Assembly: GCF_013778305.1 (NCBI RefSeq) | Contig: NZ_JACEIC010000002.1 | Coordinates: 3,435,669-3,499,668 of the forward strand | Length of the DNA: 64,000 bases | Direction of reading: 5' to 3' | Origin: Nocardioides agri | Lineage (GTDB): Bacteria; Actinomycetota; Actinomycetes; Propionibacteriales; Nocardioidaceae | Shown here: positions 7,491 to 16,423 of the stretch, in pieces | Layout: every line of letters begins with the position of its first letter | How positions within the stretch are numbered: position 1 is the stretch's first letter | The notes under the pieces: model-generated | Databases searched by the model: none | Told to the model about the DNA's origin: nothing | The model's input: the letters and a program-made list of their open reading frames with translations, nothing else | Position numbers and translations under genes: made by a program

Positions 7491-9428
7491 ATGGCAGCAG
7501 CACGCTTGAAGACGTGGCTGCTGTCGCAGCAGGAGCCGGAGCCGGAAGGCTTCTACGAGAGCGAGGCCGAGGCCCGGCCGCACCAGCACGTCCACAAGTG
7601 GTACCGGGTGATGTGCCTGACCGGCGTCGACTACTTCTCGACGCTCGGCTACCAGCCCGGCATCGCCGCGCTCGCGGCCGGCGCGATCGCGCCCTTCGCC
7701 ACGCTGGTGCTGGTGCTGGTGACGCTCTTCGCGGCGCTGCCGATGTACCGCCGGGTGGCGGAGGAGAGCCCGCACGGCGACGGCAGCCTCTCGATGCTGG
7801 AGCGGCTGCTGGCCTACTGGCCGAGCAAGCTGCTCGTGCTCGCACTGCTCGGGTTCGTCGCCACCGGCTTCGTCATCACGATCACCCTCTCGTCCGCCGA
7901 CGCGACCGCCCACATGGTCGAGAACCCGTTCCTCCACGACGCGCTCCAGGGCCGCGAGGTGATCGTGACGCTGGCGCTGCTGCTGTCGCTGGGAGCGGTG
8001 TTCCTCAAGGGCTTCCAGGACGCGATCGGGATCGCCGTCGTGCTGGTGGTGATCTACATCGGCCTGAGCGCGGTCGTGGTGGTCGACGGGCTGGTCGAGG
8101 TGGTCACGCACCCGGACGTCTTCTCGGACTGGCGCGCGGCGATCCGGGTCGAGCACGACACGACGTTCGCGGTCATCGGCGCCGCACTCATCGCCTTCCC
8201 CTCGCTCGCGCTCGGCCTGTCCGGGTTCGAGACCGGCGTGGTCGTGATGCCGCTCGTCGAGGGCGATCCGGCCGACACCCAGGAGCAGCCGCTCGGCCGG
8301 ATCCGCAACACCAAGAAGCTCCTCGCGGGCGCCGCGCTGATCATGAGCGTGATGCTGCTCGGGTCGTCGCTGGTCACGACGCTGCTCATCCCAGCCGACG
8401 AGTTCCAGGAGGGCGGCGCGGCCAACGGCCGGGCGCTGGCCTACCTCGCGCACGAGAGCTTCGGCGAGGGGCTCGGCACGCTCTACGACGCCTCGACGAT
8501 CCTGATCCTCTGGTTCGCCGGTGCCAGCGCCATGGCGGGCCTGCTCAACATCGTGCCGCGCTACCTGCCTCGCTACGGCATGGCGCCGGACTGGGCGCGG
8601 CTGACCCGGCCGCTCACCGTCGTCTTCACCGTCGTCGCCGCCGTGGTCACGATCCTGTTCGACGCCGACGTCGACGCGCAGGCGGGCGCCTACGCGACCG
8701 GCGTGCTGGCGCTGATGACCTCGGCCGCCGTGGCCGTCACGCTGACGGAGTGGCGGCGCGGGCGCCGGGGGAGCGCGGCGTTCTTCGGCGTGGTCAGCCT
8801 GATCTTCCTCTACACGATCACGGTCACGATCCTCGACCGCCCGGAGGGCCTGCTGATCGCGCTGATCTTCGTGGTGATGATCGTCGTCGTCAGCGTCTAC
8901 TCCCGGGTGACCCGCAGCACCGAGCTGCGGGTGCACGAGGTCGTCGTCGACGAGGGCGCCCAGCGGGTGCTGGACGCCTCGATCGCCGACCCGCGCCCGA
9001 TCCGCTTCATCGCCAACAAGCGCCAGGCCGGCGACACCGAGGAGTACGACGTCAAGCTCGCCGACGTCTCCTACGACACGCACCTCGGCGAGCGCGACGA
9101 CCGCGTCTTCCTCGAGGTCGCGGTCACCGACGCCAGCGAGTTCGCCACCCGCGTCGAGGTCAGCGCCGTCGACGTCGGGTCGCACCGGGTGCTGAGGGCG
9201 ACCGGCTCCAGCGTGCCGAACGTGATCGCGGCGTTCCTGCTGCACGTGCGCGACCTCGACACCCAGGTGCCGCACGTCTACTTCGACTGGAGCGAGCGGT
9301 CGCCCGGCGACAACGTCCTGCGGTTCCTGCTCGCCGGCGAGGGCGACATCCCGCCGCTCACGCACGAGATCCTCCGCAAGGCGGAGCCTGACGAGGCCCG
9401 TCGGCCGCAGGTCCACGTCGGCGGGTAG
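7491..9428 (+). CDS. APC-superfamily amino-acid permease
   Basis: The protein has 645 residues with about 12 hydrophobic segments. The conserved opening of this APC subfamily is present, with YFSTLGYQPG near residue 48. A soluble C-terminal region of about 180 residues follows the last membrane span. It should be a proton-coupled uptake carrier for amino acids or a related small molecule; the substrate cannot be predicted. The gene starts 39 bp after the amylase stop, and its Shine-Dalgarno is weak (GAGGCAGG). Its stop lies 9 bp from the stop of the convergent SulP gene, so the two transcripts end face to face. Confidence 0.85.
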   Translation: MAAARLKTWLLSQQEPEPEGFYESEAEARPHQHVHKWYRVMCLTGVDYFSTLGYQPGIAALAAGAIAPFATLVLVLVTLFAALPMYRRVAEESPHGDGSLSMLERLLAYWPSKLLVLALLGFVATGFVITITLSSADATAHMVENPFLHDALQGREVIVTLALLLSLGAVFLKGFQDAIGIAVVLVVIYIGLSAVVVVDGLVEVVTHPDVFSDWRAAIRVEHDTTFAVIGAALIAFPSLALGLSGFETGVVVMPLVEGDPADTQEQPLGRIRNTKKLLAGAALIMSVMLLGSSLVTTLLIPADEFQEGGAANGRALAYLAHESFGEGLGTLYDASTILILWFAGASAMAGLLNIVPRYLPRYGMAPDWARLTRPLTVVFTVVAAVVTILFDADVDAQAGAYATGVLALMTSAAVAVTLTEWRRGRRGSAAFFGVVSLIFLYTITVTILDRPEGLLIALIFVVMIVVVSVYSRVTRSTELRVHEVVVDEGAQRVLDASIADPRPIRFIANKRQAGDTEEYDVKLADVSYDTHLGERDDRVFLEVAVTDASEFATRVEVSAVDVGSHRVLRATGSSVPNVIAAFLLHVRDLDTQVPHVYFDWSERSPGDNVLRFLLAGEGDIPPLTHEILRKAEPDEARRPQVHVGG

Positions 9429-9437
9429 GCGCGCCGC

Positions 9438-11189
9438 TCAGTCCAGGCGGTAGGCACTGGGGCCGGGCTCCCAGTCGACGCCTTCCGCGCTCGCGTAGGC
9501 CTCCACCGCCGTGCGGACGGTCGGGTAGAACTGGTCGGCGTGGACCGTCCGGTTCAGCTCGTAGGCCTTCATCTTGGCCCGGACCGCGTCCTTGAGCTCC
9601 GCGAAGACGAGTCGCGTCCCCGCCTCCGCGAGCTCCTGCTCGAGGTCCTCGAGCATGTCGGCCGCCGTGGTGTCGACGTCGGTGATCGACTCGGCGGCGA
9701 CGATGATCCACCGCGGGGTGGGCTCGATCGCGCCGAGCCGTCGGACCTGGTCGCGGAACGTGCGCGCATTGGCGAACAGCAGCGGGGCGTCGAAGCGGTA
9801 GATCGCGAGGCGGGGCAGGTGCTCGGTGGTCGGGTGGTACGCCGTGTCGTGGTAGCCGCGCAGGCCGCTGGCCCGCCCGAGCACCGCCTGGTGGGGCCAC
9901 CAGACCCGGCGGAAGACGTTGAGGATCGACATGCCGACGGCCACCGCGATGCCCGGCAGCACGCCGAGCAGCGCGACGCCGAGGAACGCCACGACCGCGA
10001 GCACGAAGTCCGAGCGACGCTGGCGGTGCAGCCGACGCAGCCCGGCGATGTCGGCGAGTGACAGCGACGCGGCGATGACCACGGCGGCGAGTGCGGGCTG
10101 AGGGAGGTTGCGCAGCAGGCCGGGCGCGAACAGCAGCATGGCGACGATCGCGGCGGCGCCGACCAGGCCGGTGACCTGGGTCCGCGACCCGCTCTGGAAG
10201 GCGACCGCCGTCCGGGAGCCGCTCGTGCTGACCGGGAACCCCTGGAACAGGCCGGCCGCGACGCTGGCCGCGCCGACGCCGATCATCTCGCGGTTGCCGT
10301 CGACCTCCGTGCCGGTCTTCTGGGCGAACACCGACGCGGTCGAGATCGTGTCGGTGAGGGAGACCAGCGCGATGCCGAGGGCTCCGGCGAAGAGCAGCAT
10401 GAGGTCCTCGAGCGGCACGGTCGGGATCGTGAACGGCGGGAACCCGGCCGGCAGCTCGCCAACCAGGCTCACGCCGCGGTCCTCGAGGTCGAAGACGGTG
10501 ACGGCCGCGATCGCGAGCACGACCGCGCCGAGCACGCTCGGGAAGACCGGCCACACCCGCTGGAGGACGACGATCAGGGCCAGGCAGGCGACGCCGACCG
10601 CGAGTGCCGCGCCCACCGTCTCGCCGTCCGCCACGGCCTGCACGAACGCCGCGGCTTCGGCGAGCAGGCTGTCTGCGTCGACCGAGAACCCGAAGAGCTT
10701 GGGGAGCTGCCCGACCATGATGGTGAGCGCGAGGCCGTTCATGTACCCGATCTGGGTGGGTCTCGAGAGGAGGTCGGCGACGAAGCCGAGCTCGAGGACG
10801 CCGGCGAGCACCGTGATCGCGCCGACCATGAGCGCGAGCACGGAGGCGTAGGCGACCGCGGTCTCGGGGCTGCCGTCGGCGGCGACGAGGGGGAGGACGG
10901 TCGCGGCGATCATCGGTCCCAGCGAGGAGTCCGGGCCGAGGACGAGGACGCGCGACGGGCCGAACAGCGCGTAGCCGAGCAGCGCGAGGATCGTCGTGTA
11001 GAGCCCGGTGATGGCCGGCAGCCCGGCGAGCTCGGCGTACGCCATGCCCTGGGGGATGAGGAGCGTCGTCACCACCAGGCCGGCGACGAGGTCCTTCCCG
11101 AACAGCGAGGGCCGGTAGGACCGCAGGGTCGCGATGCCGGGCACCGCGCGTCCCAGCGCGCGCCAGGACGAGGTGGTCTGCGGTGCCAC
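9438..11189 (-). CDS. SulP-family anion transporter with STAS domain
   Basis: The protein has 583 residues. The membrane part shows the SulP hallmarks, including LLIPQGMAYAELAGLPAITGLY in transmembrane segments 1-2 and a Gly-Pro-Asp-Ser-Ser stretch. The last about 110 residues form a cytoplasmic STAS domain beginning near YRFDAPLLFANA. SulP proteins carry sulfate, bicarbonate or other anions, usually with Na+ or H+. Substrate is unresolved. The gene belongs to a minus-strand run with the PGPGW-type membrane protein and a stand-alone STAS protein, although gaps of 64 and 52 bp leave cotranscription open. Confidence 0.92.
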   Translation of the reverse strand: MAPQTTSSWRALGRAVPGIATLRSYRPSLFGKDLVAGLVVTTLLIPQGMAYAELAGLPAITGLYTTILALLGYALFGPSRVLVLGPDSSLGPMIAATVLPLVAADGSPETAVAYASVLALMVGAITVLAGVLELGFVADLLSRPTQIGYMNGLALTIMVGQLPKLFGFSVDADSLLAEAAAFVQAVADGETVGAALAVGVACLALIVVLQRVWPVFPSVLGAVVLAIAAVTVFDLEDRGVSLVGELPAGFPPFTIPTVPLEDLMLLFAGALGIALVSLTDTISTASVFAQKTGTEVDGNREMIGVGAASVAAGLFQGFPVSTSGSRTAVAFQSGSRTQVTGLVGAAAIVAMLLFAPGLLRNLPQPALAAVVIAASLSLADIAGLRRLHRQRRSDFVLAVVAFLGVALLGVLPGIAVAVGMSILNVFRRVWWPHQAVLGRASGLRGYHDTAYHPTTEHLPRLAIYRFDAPLLFANARTFRDQVRRLGAIEPTPRWIIVAAESITDVDTTAADMLEDLEQELAEAGTRLVFAELKDAVRAKMKAYELNRTVHADQFYPTVRTAVEAYASAEGVDWEPGPSAYRLD

Positions 11190-11253
11190 CCTCGTAGGAC
11201 ACCACGTCGCGCCACGGCCTGGACCGCCCGAACTGGGTGAAGGCGCCGAGGCG

Positions 11254-11655
11254 TCAGAAGATCGCGAGCGATCCGACGAAGGCGGTGATCGCGCCGGTGA
11301 GCAGGGTGGTGGCGACCAGGAACCCGGCGGTGCCGAGCAGGCCGGTGAGCCGTCGCAGGGGGGAGGCGCCCGTCGGCAGCGCCGCCTGCTTGGCGCGGGC
11401 CAGCCCGCGGCCCATCCAGGCGAGGCCGGTGCGCGCCCACTCGTACTCCAGCGCCAGCAGCGCGAGACCCAGGGCGATCACCACGAGGCCCGGGCCGGGG
11501 AGCACCAGCATCGCGATGCCCGCCAGGACGACCAGTGGACCACCGATGGTCACCAGCGCCTGCACGCCGACGCGTCGCGCGGGACCGGCGTCCGACCAGG
11601 TCTCGAAGCGGTCGACGACGGCCTGGGCACGCGGGGGCAGGGTGGGGTGGGACAC
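11254..11655 (-). CDS. Small PGPGW-type membrane protein
   Basis: This 133-residue protein has three to four hydrophobic segments. The motif LPGPGLVVIALGLALLALE matches the actinobacterial family of small membrane proteins named for its Pro-Gly-Pro-Gly motif (TIGR02611-like). The N-terminal about 30 residues are hydrophilic and cytosolic. Function of the family is unknown. It lies just upstream of the SulP gene on the same strand. Confidence 0.75.
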   Translation of the reverse strand: MSHPTLPPRAQAVVDRFETWSDAGPARRVGVQALVTIGGPLVVLAGIAMLVLPGPGLVVIALGLALLALEYEWARTGLAWMGRGLARAKQAALPTGASPLRRLTGLLGTAGFLVATTLLTGAITAFVGSLAIF

Positions 11656-11707
11656 CGTCTCAGTGTGGCGGCCCGGACTGAGAGCTTTCTGAGGGTCAGG
11701 AGTCGGG

Positions 11708-11983
11708 TCAGCTGCTCTGCGCCGCGCTGAGCAGCCGGTCGACGTCGGAGCCGTGCTTGCGTACGACGGTCACCCGGCAGGGCGAGACCTCCTCGCCCGC
11801 AGCCACGATCGCGGCGGCGACGTCGTCGCTGAGCGAGGTCAGCGCGGTCAGGTCGACGATGAGCCGCTCGCTGCCACGTCCGTAGGTGCCGATCGCCTCG
11901 CGGATCGCCGCGGCCGCGTCGTCAGCGCAGCGGCCGGAGACGCGGAGCCGGTGGTGCAATGCCTCGTACTCGATCGTGCACAT
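11708..11983 (-). CDS. Stand-alone STAS-domain protein
   Basis: The protein has 91 residues. The ATG at 11981-11983 is preceded by GGGAGG at 7-8 nt, a strong ribosome-binding site. The middle reads LIVDLTALTSLSDDVAAAI, the beta-strand and phosphorylation-loop region of STAS anti-sigma-factor antagonists; the loop has Ser-Leu-Ser where the phosphorylated Ser usually lies. Such proteins bind anti-sigma kinases in stress-response switches. No partner kinase is in the window. The low length and divergence keep the functional call modest. Confidence 0.75.
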   Translation of the reverse strand: MCTIEYEALHHRLRVSGRCADDAAAAIREAIGTYGRGSERLIVDLTALTSLSDDVAAAIVAAGEEVSPCRVTVVRKHGSDVDRLLSAAQSS

Positions 11984-12027
11984 CGTTGCCTCCCGCGCGC
12001 TCGGTACCCGCGACGCCGCGGCCCTAC

Positions 12028-13401
12028 TCAGCCGCGCAGGCCGCCCATCCACTCCTCGACGTCGGCCGAGGTGCGGGGGAGGGCTGCGCTGAGGTTCCGG
12101 TAGCCGTCGGCGGTCACCAGGATGTCGTCCTCGATCCGGATGCCGACACCACGGAGCTCCTCGGGCACCAGGAGGTCGTCCTCCTGGAAGTACAGGCCCG
12201 GCTCGACGGTGAGCACCATGCCCTCGGCGAGCGTGCCCTCGGCGTACGACGACGGCGCGGCCTGGCCGCAGTCGTGCACGTCCATGCCGAGCATGTGGCT
12301 GGTGCCGTGCAGCGTCCAGCGGGCGTAGACCCGGCTGTCGGGGTCGAGCGCCTCCTCGACCGGGACCGGGAGCAGCTTCAGGTCGGCGAGCCCGTGGGCG
12401 AGCACCTCCATGGCGGCGTGGTGGGCCGCGCGGAAGGGCTCGCCGGGCCGTACCGCCTCGATGCCGGCCTGCTGGGCGGCGTAGACGAGGTCGTAGAGAT
12501 GGCGCTGCAGGTCGGTGAAGCGGCCGTCGACCGGGATCGTGCGGGTGACGTCGGCGGTGTAGAGCGAGCGGTTCTCGACGCCCATGTCGAGGAGCACGAG
12601 CTCGCCCGGCGTGATCGGGCCGGAGTTCTCGATCCAGTGCAGCGTGGTGGCGTGCTTGCCGCCGCCGACGATCGAGTCGTAGCCGATGTCGTTGCCCATC
12701 GCGCGGGCGCGGCGGAAGAACGTGCCCTCGATCCAGCGCTCGCCGAACTCGAGCACGCGGTCCCACTCGCGCACGGAGTCCTCGAAGCCGAGCGTCGTGA
12801 TGTCGCACGCCTCCTGGAGCTGCGCCACCTCCCACTCGTCCTTGATGAGCCGCAGCTCCGAGGCGACCCGGGCGAGGTCGGCGTCGGTCTCGAGGTGCCG
12901 GGTCTTGCGGTCGTCGTCGAACGACGGCAGCTCGTCGAGGTGGCGGACCTCGATCTGCAGCGAGTCCGAGATCTCCTTCAGCGACGGGCGGCGGCCGGCC
13001 CACAGCTCGCCGTACTGCCGGTCGCGGAAGAACTCGTCGGTCTCCCGCGAGGAGCGCGGCCGGGCGTAGAGCACGGACTCGCCGGCGTCGACCACGAGCA
13101 CCGCGTCGCTGGTCTGGTTGCCGGAGAAGTAGGTGTGCGCGGTGTCGGGGCGGAAGCGGTAGTCGGTGTCGTTGGCGCGCACCTTGTAGGTGCCGGCCGG
13201 CAGCACCAGCCGCTCGCCGGGGAACGCCTCCGCCAGCCGCTGGCGGCGCCGGGCCGCCGGAGCGGCCACCTCGGCGACGGGCAGGTCGAGCTCGCGGTCG
13301 CCCCAGCCCTCGCGCATGAAGGCGGCGTACGCGGCCGGGACGGCGGGGTCGTGCGACTCCGTCTTGGGCTCGGTGCTCTCGGGTGTGGTCTGGTCGCTCA
13401 C
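12028..13401 (-). CDS. pepP: Xaa-Pro aminopeptidase (M24B)
   Basis: The protein has 457 residues from the GTG at 13399-13401; a TACAGT -10 box ends 6 nt upstream, so the mRNA is probably leaderless. The N-terminal about 170 residues form the AMP_N domain. The pita-bread catalytic domain follows, with the metal ligands visible as LLDMGVE, TADVTRTIP, HGTSHMLGMDVHD, VEPGLYF and GIRIEDD. It removes N-terminal residues preceding proline using two Mn2+ or similar ions. It is divergent from the PrsW-like gene, with 70 bp between starts. Confidence 0.93.
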   Translation of the reverse strand: MSDQTTPESTEPKTESHDPAVPAAYAAFMREGWGDRELDLPVAEVAAPAARRRQRLAEAFPGERLVLPAGTYKVRANDTDYRFRPDTAHTYFSGNQTSDAVLVVDAGESVLYARPRSSRETDEFFRDRQYGELWAGRRPSLKEISDSLQIEVRHLDELPSFDDDRKTRHLETDADLARVASELRLIKDEWEVAQLQEACDITTLGFEDSVREWDRVLEFGERWIEGTFFRRARAMGNDIGYDSIVGGGKHATTLHWIENSGPITPGELVLLDMGVENRSLYTADVTRTIPVDGRFTDLQRHLYDLVYAAQQAGIEAVRPGEPFRAAHHAAMEVLAHGLADLKLLPVPVEEALDPDSRVYARWTLHGTSHMLGMDVHDCGQAAPSSYAEGTLAEGMVLTVEPGLYFQEDDLLVPEELRGVGIRIEDDILVTADGYRNLSAALPRTSADVEEWMGGLRG

Positions 13402-13471
13402 GACGACACTGTACGCCGCGCGGGGGCTCGTGCCACGGGTCGGGAGGACGCGCCCGGATAGGCTGCCGTCC
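13402..13471. promoter_or_regulatory. Divergent leaderless promoters (pepP / PrsW-like)
   Basis: On the minus strand TACAGT (13413-13408) lies 6 nt before the pepP GTG. On the plus strand TAGGCT (13459-13464) lies 7 nt before the PrsW ATG. No Shine-Dalgarno precedes either start, so both transcripts probably begin at or next to the start codon. Confidence 0.55.
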
Positions 13472-14605
13472 ATGCCCGGAACGCACCGTGTGAGCGCCGC
13501 GTCGTCGGTCGCCTTCACGGTCGTCGTGACGGTGCTGACCGTGGCCGGTGCCCTGGTGATGCTCGCGGTCCTCGCGCTGTCCGGGGCGCCGGGGAGCGTC
13601 GTGCTCGCGACACTGCTGGCCGCGGTGCCCGTCGGGCCGCTCGTGGCGGCCTACCTCTGGCTCGACCGCTACGAGCCCGAGCCCCGCGCCCTGCTCGCGG
13701 CCGGACTGCTGTGGGGCGGCTTCGTCGCCACCGCCGCGGCGCTGGTGCTCCAGGGTCTCGGCGGCCTGGTCGGCGGCTTCTCCGACCGCGACAGCCTCGA
13801 GATCGTCGCCCCCGTCACCGAGGAGGCGTGCAAGGGGCTCTTCCTCCTCCTGCTGCTGTGGTGGCGCCGCGCCGAGCTCGACGGCGTCCTCGACGGGATC
13901 GTCTATGCCGGCATGGTCGGCATCGGCTTCGCGTTCACCGAGAACATCCTCTATCTGGTGGCCGCCTACAACGGCACCGACGGCACCGGGCCGGGCGGCA
14001 CCGAGGCGGTCACCGCGACGTTCGTGGTGCGCTGCCTGATCAGCCCGTTCGCGCACCCGCTCTTCACGACGTTCATCGGCATCGGCGTCGGGCTGGCCGT
14101 CAGCTCACGCACGGCCCGCAGCCGGGTGCTCTGGCCGCTCGCTGGGTACGGATGTGCCGTGCTCGCTCATGCGGTGTGGAACGCCGCCACCGCGGAGGGG
14201 CTCGGCCACTTCCTCACGGCGTACGTCGTGCTCATGACGCCGGCGCTGATCACGGTGGTCTCGTTCGCGGTCTGGTCGCGCAGCGCCGAGCGCCGGATGC
14301 TGCAGGCCGCGCTCACCGACGCGGCGGCGCGGGGACTGGTCCCGGCGACCGACATCGGCTGGGTCGTGGACCTCGCGGCGCGGCGGCGGAGCCGGGCCTA
14401 CGCACGCCAGCGCGGGGGTCGCGACGCCGAGCGGGCGATGCGCGACTATCAGCAGGCTGCCATCGAGCTCGGATTCCTCCACTACCGTTACCTCCGCGGC
14501 ACGCCGCCGCCGGACTACGCGGCCCGCGGGCAGCAGTTCCTCCAGCGCATCGACGGTCTCCGACCCTCGATCGCCTTCCCCGGACAGGTGGTACCCACGA
14601 GATGA
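13472..14605 (+). CDS. PrsW-family intramembrane metalloprotease
   Basis: The protein has 377 residues with about eight membrane segments. The family motifs are visible: TEEACKG (Glu-Glu), the FAFTENILY helix and a late His in AHAVWNA. In Bacillus PrsW cleaves an anti-sigma factor; actinobacterial members have varied or unknown substrates. The C-terminal about 110 residues are soluble and Arg-rich. The gene overlaps the next GTPase gene by ATGA, so the two are translationally coupled, which suggests that the protease acts with the membrane GTPase pair. Confidence 0.85.
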   Translation: MPGTHRVSAASSVAFTVVVTVLTVAGALVMLAVLALSGAPGSVVLATLLAAVPVGPLVAAYLWLDRYEPEPRALLAAGLLWGGFVATAAALVLQGLGGLVGGFSDRDSLEIVAPVTEEACKGLFLLLLLWWRRAELDGVLDGIVYAGMVGIGFAFTENILYLVAAYNGTDGTGPGGTEAVTATFVVRCLISPFAHPLFTTFIGIGVGLAVSSRTARSRVLWPLAGYGCAVLAHAVWNAATAEGLGHFLTAYVVLMTPALITVVSFAVWSRSAERRMLQAALTDAAARGLVPATDIGWVVDLAARRRSRAYARQRGGRDAERAMRDYQQAAIELGFLHYRYLRGTPPPDYAARGQQFLQRIDGLRPSIAFPGQVVPTR

Positions 14606-16323
14606 CGGCGCCGGCCGACCACGACTCGCGCATGCTCACGGCGCTCGTGCAGCTGCACGACGCGCTGCAGGCTGCGCCGCTGCCGCTCGACGTGCCCGGG
14701 ACCGTCGAGCTCCGCGCCGCGCGCGAGCAGCTGATCGCGCAGCTCGAGGACTACCTGCTGCCCAGGCAGATGACGGTCGCGGCCCCGCTGCTGGTGGTGG
14801 TCGGCGGCTCCACCGGCGCCGGCAAGTCCACCCTGGTCAACTCCCTCGTCGGCCACCGCGTCACGACGCCCGGTCTGCTGCGCCCCACCACGCGGTCGCC
14901 CGTGCTGGTCCACCACCCCGACGACGCCCAGTGGTTCGGCCAGGACCGGCTGCTGCCAGGGCTGGTGCGTGTGGACCACTCGACCGACGACCGGAGCTCG
15001 CTCCAGCTCGTGGCCGTCGAGTCGGTGCCGCCCGGCCTGGCGATCCTGGATGCACCCGACGTGGACTCCGTCGAGGCCGAGAACCGCCGGCTCGCCGCCC
15101 AGCTGCTCGCCGCCGCCGACCTGTGGCTCTTCGTCACCTCGGCGGCCCGCTACTCCGACCAGGTGCCGTGGCAGCACCTCAAGCAGGCCGCCGACCGCGG
15201 CACCTCCGTGGCGGTCGTCCTCGACCGCACCGCACCCGACGCAGTGCCGACCGTCGCCGCCCACCTGGCGCGGATGCTGGCGGCGCGCGGCCTCAAGGAC
15301 TCCCCGCTGTTCACCGTCGCGGAGTCGACGGTCGACGCCGACGGGCTGCTCGCCCCGACGCTGGTCGCCGACGTGCGGGCCTGGCTCGTCTCGCTCGCCC
15401 AGGACCCGACCGCCCGGTCCGCCGTGGTGCGGCAGACCCTCGACGGCAGCGTGCGTCTGCTGGCCCAGCAGGCGCATGCCATTGCCGACGCGGTGGGCGG
15501 CCAGGTCGCCGCCGCCGAGGACCTGCGGTCCGCCGCGGCCACGGCGTACGCCGAGGCGGAGCGGGCCACGCTCGCCGCCGCCACGGACGCCACCCTCCTG
15601 CGCGGCGAGGTCGCCGGCCGGTGGCGCGAGCTCGCCGGCACCGGAGAGCTGCTGCGGTCGCTCGAGGGCAAGGGTGGCCGGCTGCGCGACCGGATCGCGA
15701 GCGCGGTCAAGGGCACCGGCCAGCAGGCCGACCGGGTGAGCATCGCCATCGAGTCGGCGGTCGAGCTGCTCGTGGTCGACCACGCCGAGGCCGCGGCCAC
15801 CGCGACCGTGGCCGCCTGGCGGGAGCTGGGGACCGCGGACCAGGTGCTGTCCGCCGCGGGCGCCGGTCTCGGCCGCGCGTCCAGCGACCTGCGCCGCCGG
15901 GTCGAGGGCGAGGTGCGGGCCTGGCAGCAGCAGCTCACCGAGCTGGTGCGCGCGGACGACCCCGACCGGGCGACCTCCCGCTACCTGACCCACGGCACCC
16001 GGGGCCTGAGCGTCACCGTCGCGGTCGCGGTGCTCGCCGCCGACGCGACGGACCCGGCCGCGAGCGGCGCCGATCTCGCGACCACCCTGCTCGACGGTGT
16101 CTACGGCGCGCCCCACGCCGCGCAGCTCGTCGCCCGCGGCCGGGCCGACCTCGCGCGCCGGGTGACGGGGCTGCTGGCCGATGAGCAGCGTCGGTTCAGC
16201 GCGCTGGTCGACGGCCTCGCGGTCGAGGCGGACGCGGGCCGGCAGGTCCGCTCCGCCGCCCGTCGGGTCGACGACCGGAGGTTCGAGCAGAGCCGCGCCG
16301 ACGAGGGAGCGATCCAGCCCTGA
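14602..16323 (+). CDS. Dynamin/YfjP-like GTPase, first of pair
   Basis: The protein has 573 residues starting at the ATG that overlaps the upstream stop. The P-loop GGSTGAGKST is near residue 60, the switch-II region is AILDAPDVDS, and VVLDRTAPD stands where the N/TKxD motif would be. After the G domain comes a long Ala/Glu/Arg-rich helical region (about 280-570) typical of dynamin-like stalks. Only one weak hydrophobic stretch is seen, so it is probably peripheral to the membrane. Its partner is the adjacent paralogue, and the arrangement resembles DynA/DynB of Streptomyces or IniA/IniC of mycobacteria. Membrane remodelling is an inference from this. Confidence 0.8.
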   Translation: MTAPADHDSRMLTALVQLHDALQAAPLPLDVPGTVELRAAREQLIAQLEDYLLPRQMTVAAPLLVVVGGSTGAGKSTLVNSLVGHRVTTPGLLRPTTRSPVLVHHPDDAQWFGQDRLLPGLVRVDHSTDDRSSLQLVAVESVPPGLAILDAPDVDSVEAENRRLAAQLLAAADLWLFVTSAARYSDQVPWQHLKQAADRGTSVAVVLDRTAPDAVPTVAAHLARMLAARGLKDSPLFTVAESTVDADGLLAPTLVADVRAWLVSLAQDPTARSAVVRQTLDGSVRLLAQQAHAIADAVGGQVAAAEDLRSAAATAYAEAERATLAAATDATLLRGEVAGRWRELAGTGELLRSLEGKGGRLRDRIASAVKGTGQQADRVSIAIESAVELLVVDHAEAAATATVAAWRELGTADQVLSAAGAGLGRASSDLRRRVEGEVRAWQQQLTELVRADDPDRATSRYLTHGTRGLSVTVAVAVLAADATDPAASGADLATTLLDGVYGAPHAAQLVARGRADLARRVTGLLADEQRRFSALVDGLAVEADAGRQVRSAARRVDDRRFEQSRADEGAIQP

Positions 16324-16340
16324 ACCCCGCCCTGAACCCC
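16317..16340. repeat. 12-bp perfect tandem repeat across a stop codon
   Basis: GCCCTGAACCCC occurs twice head to tail (16317-16328 and 16329-16340), and the first copy contains the TGA of the first GTPase. A slip here would alter only the distal untranslated region. Confidence 0.8.
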
Positions 16341-16423
16341 AGTCGCCGCTCGCGAGGCCCTAGGCTGGGCTTGCACTGTTTCGACGCCGACGACGCCCCG
16401 ATCCGGGTAGGCCGAGGGAGAAG

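Noticed and set aside
4632..9416. A 1594-codon open frame on the minus strand opposite the amylase and permease genes
   Set aside because: It is a GC-bias shadow of the two plus-strand genes: its product is Arg/Asp/Val-rich low-complexity sequence with no family match, and the plus-strand genes have full catalytic motifs.
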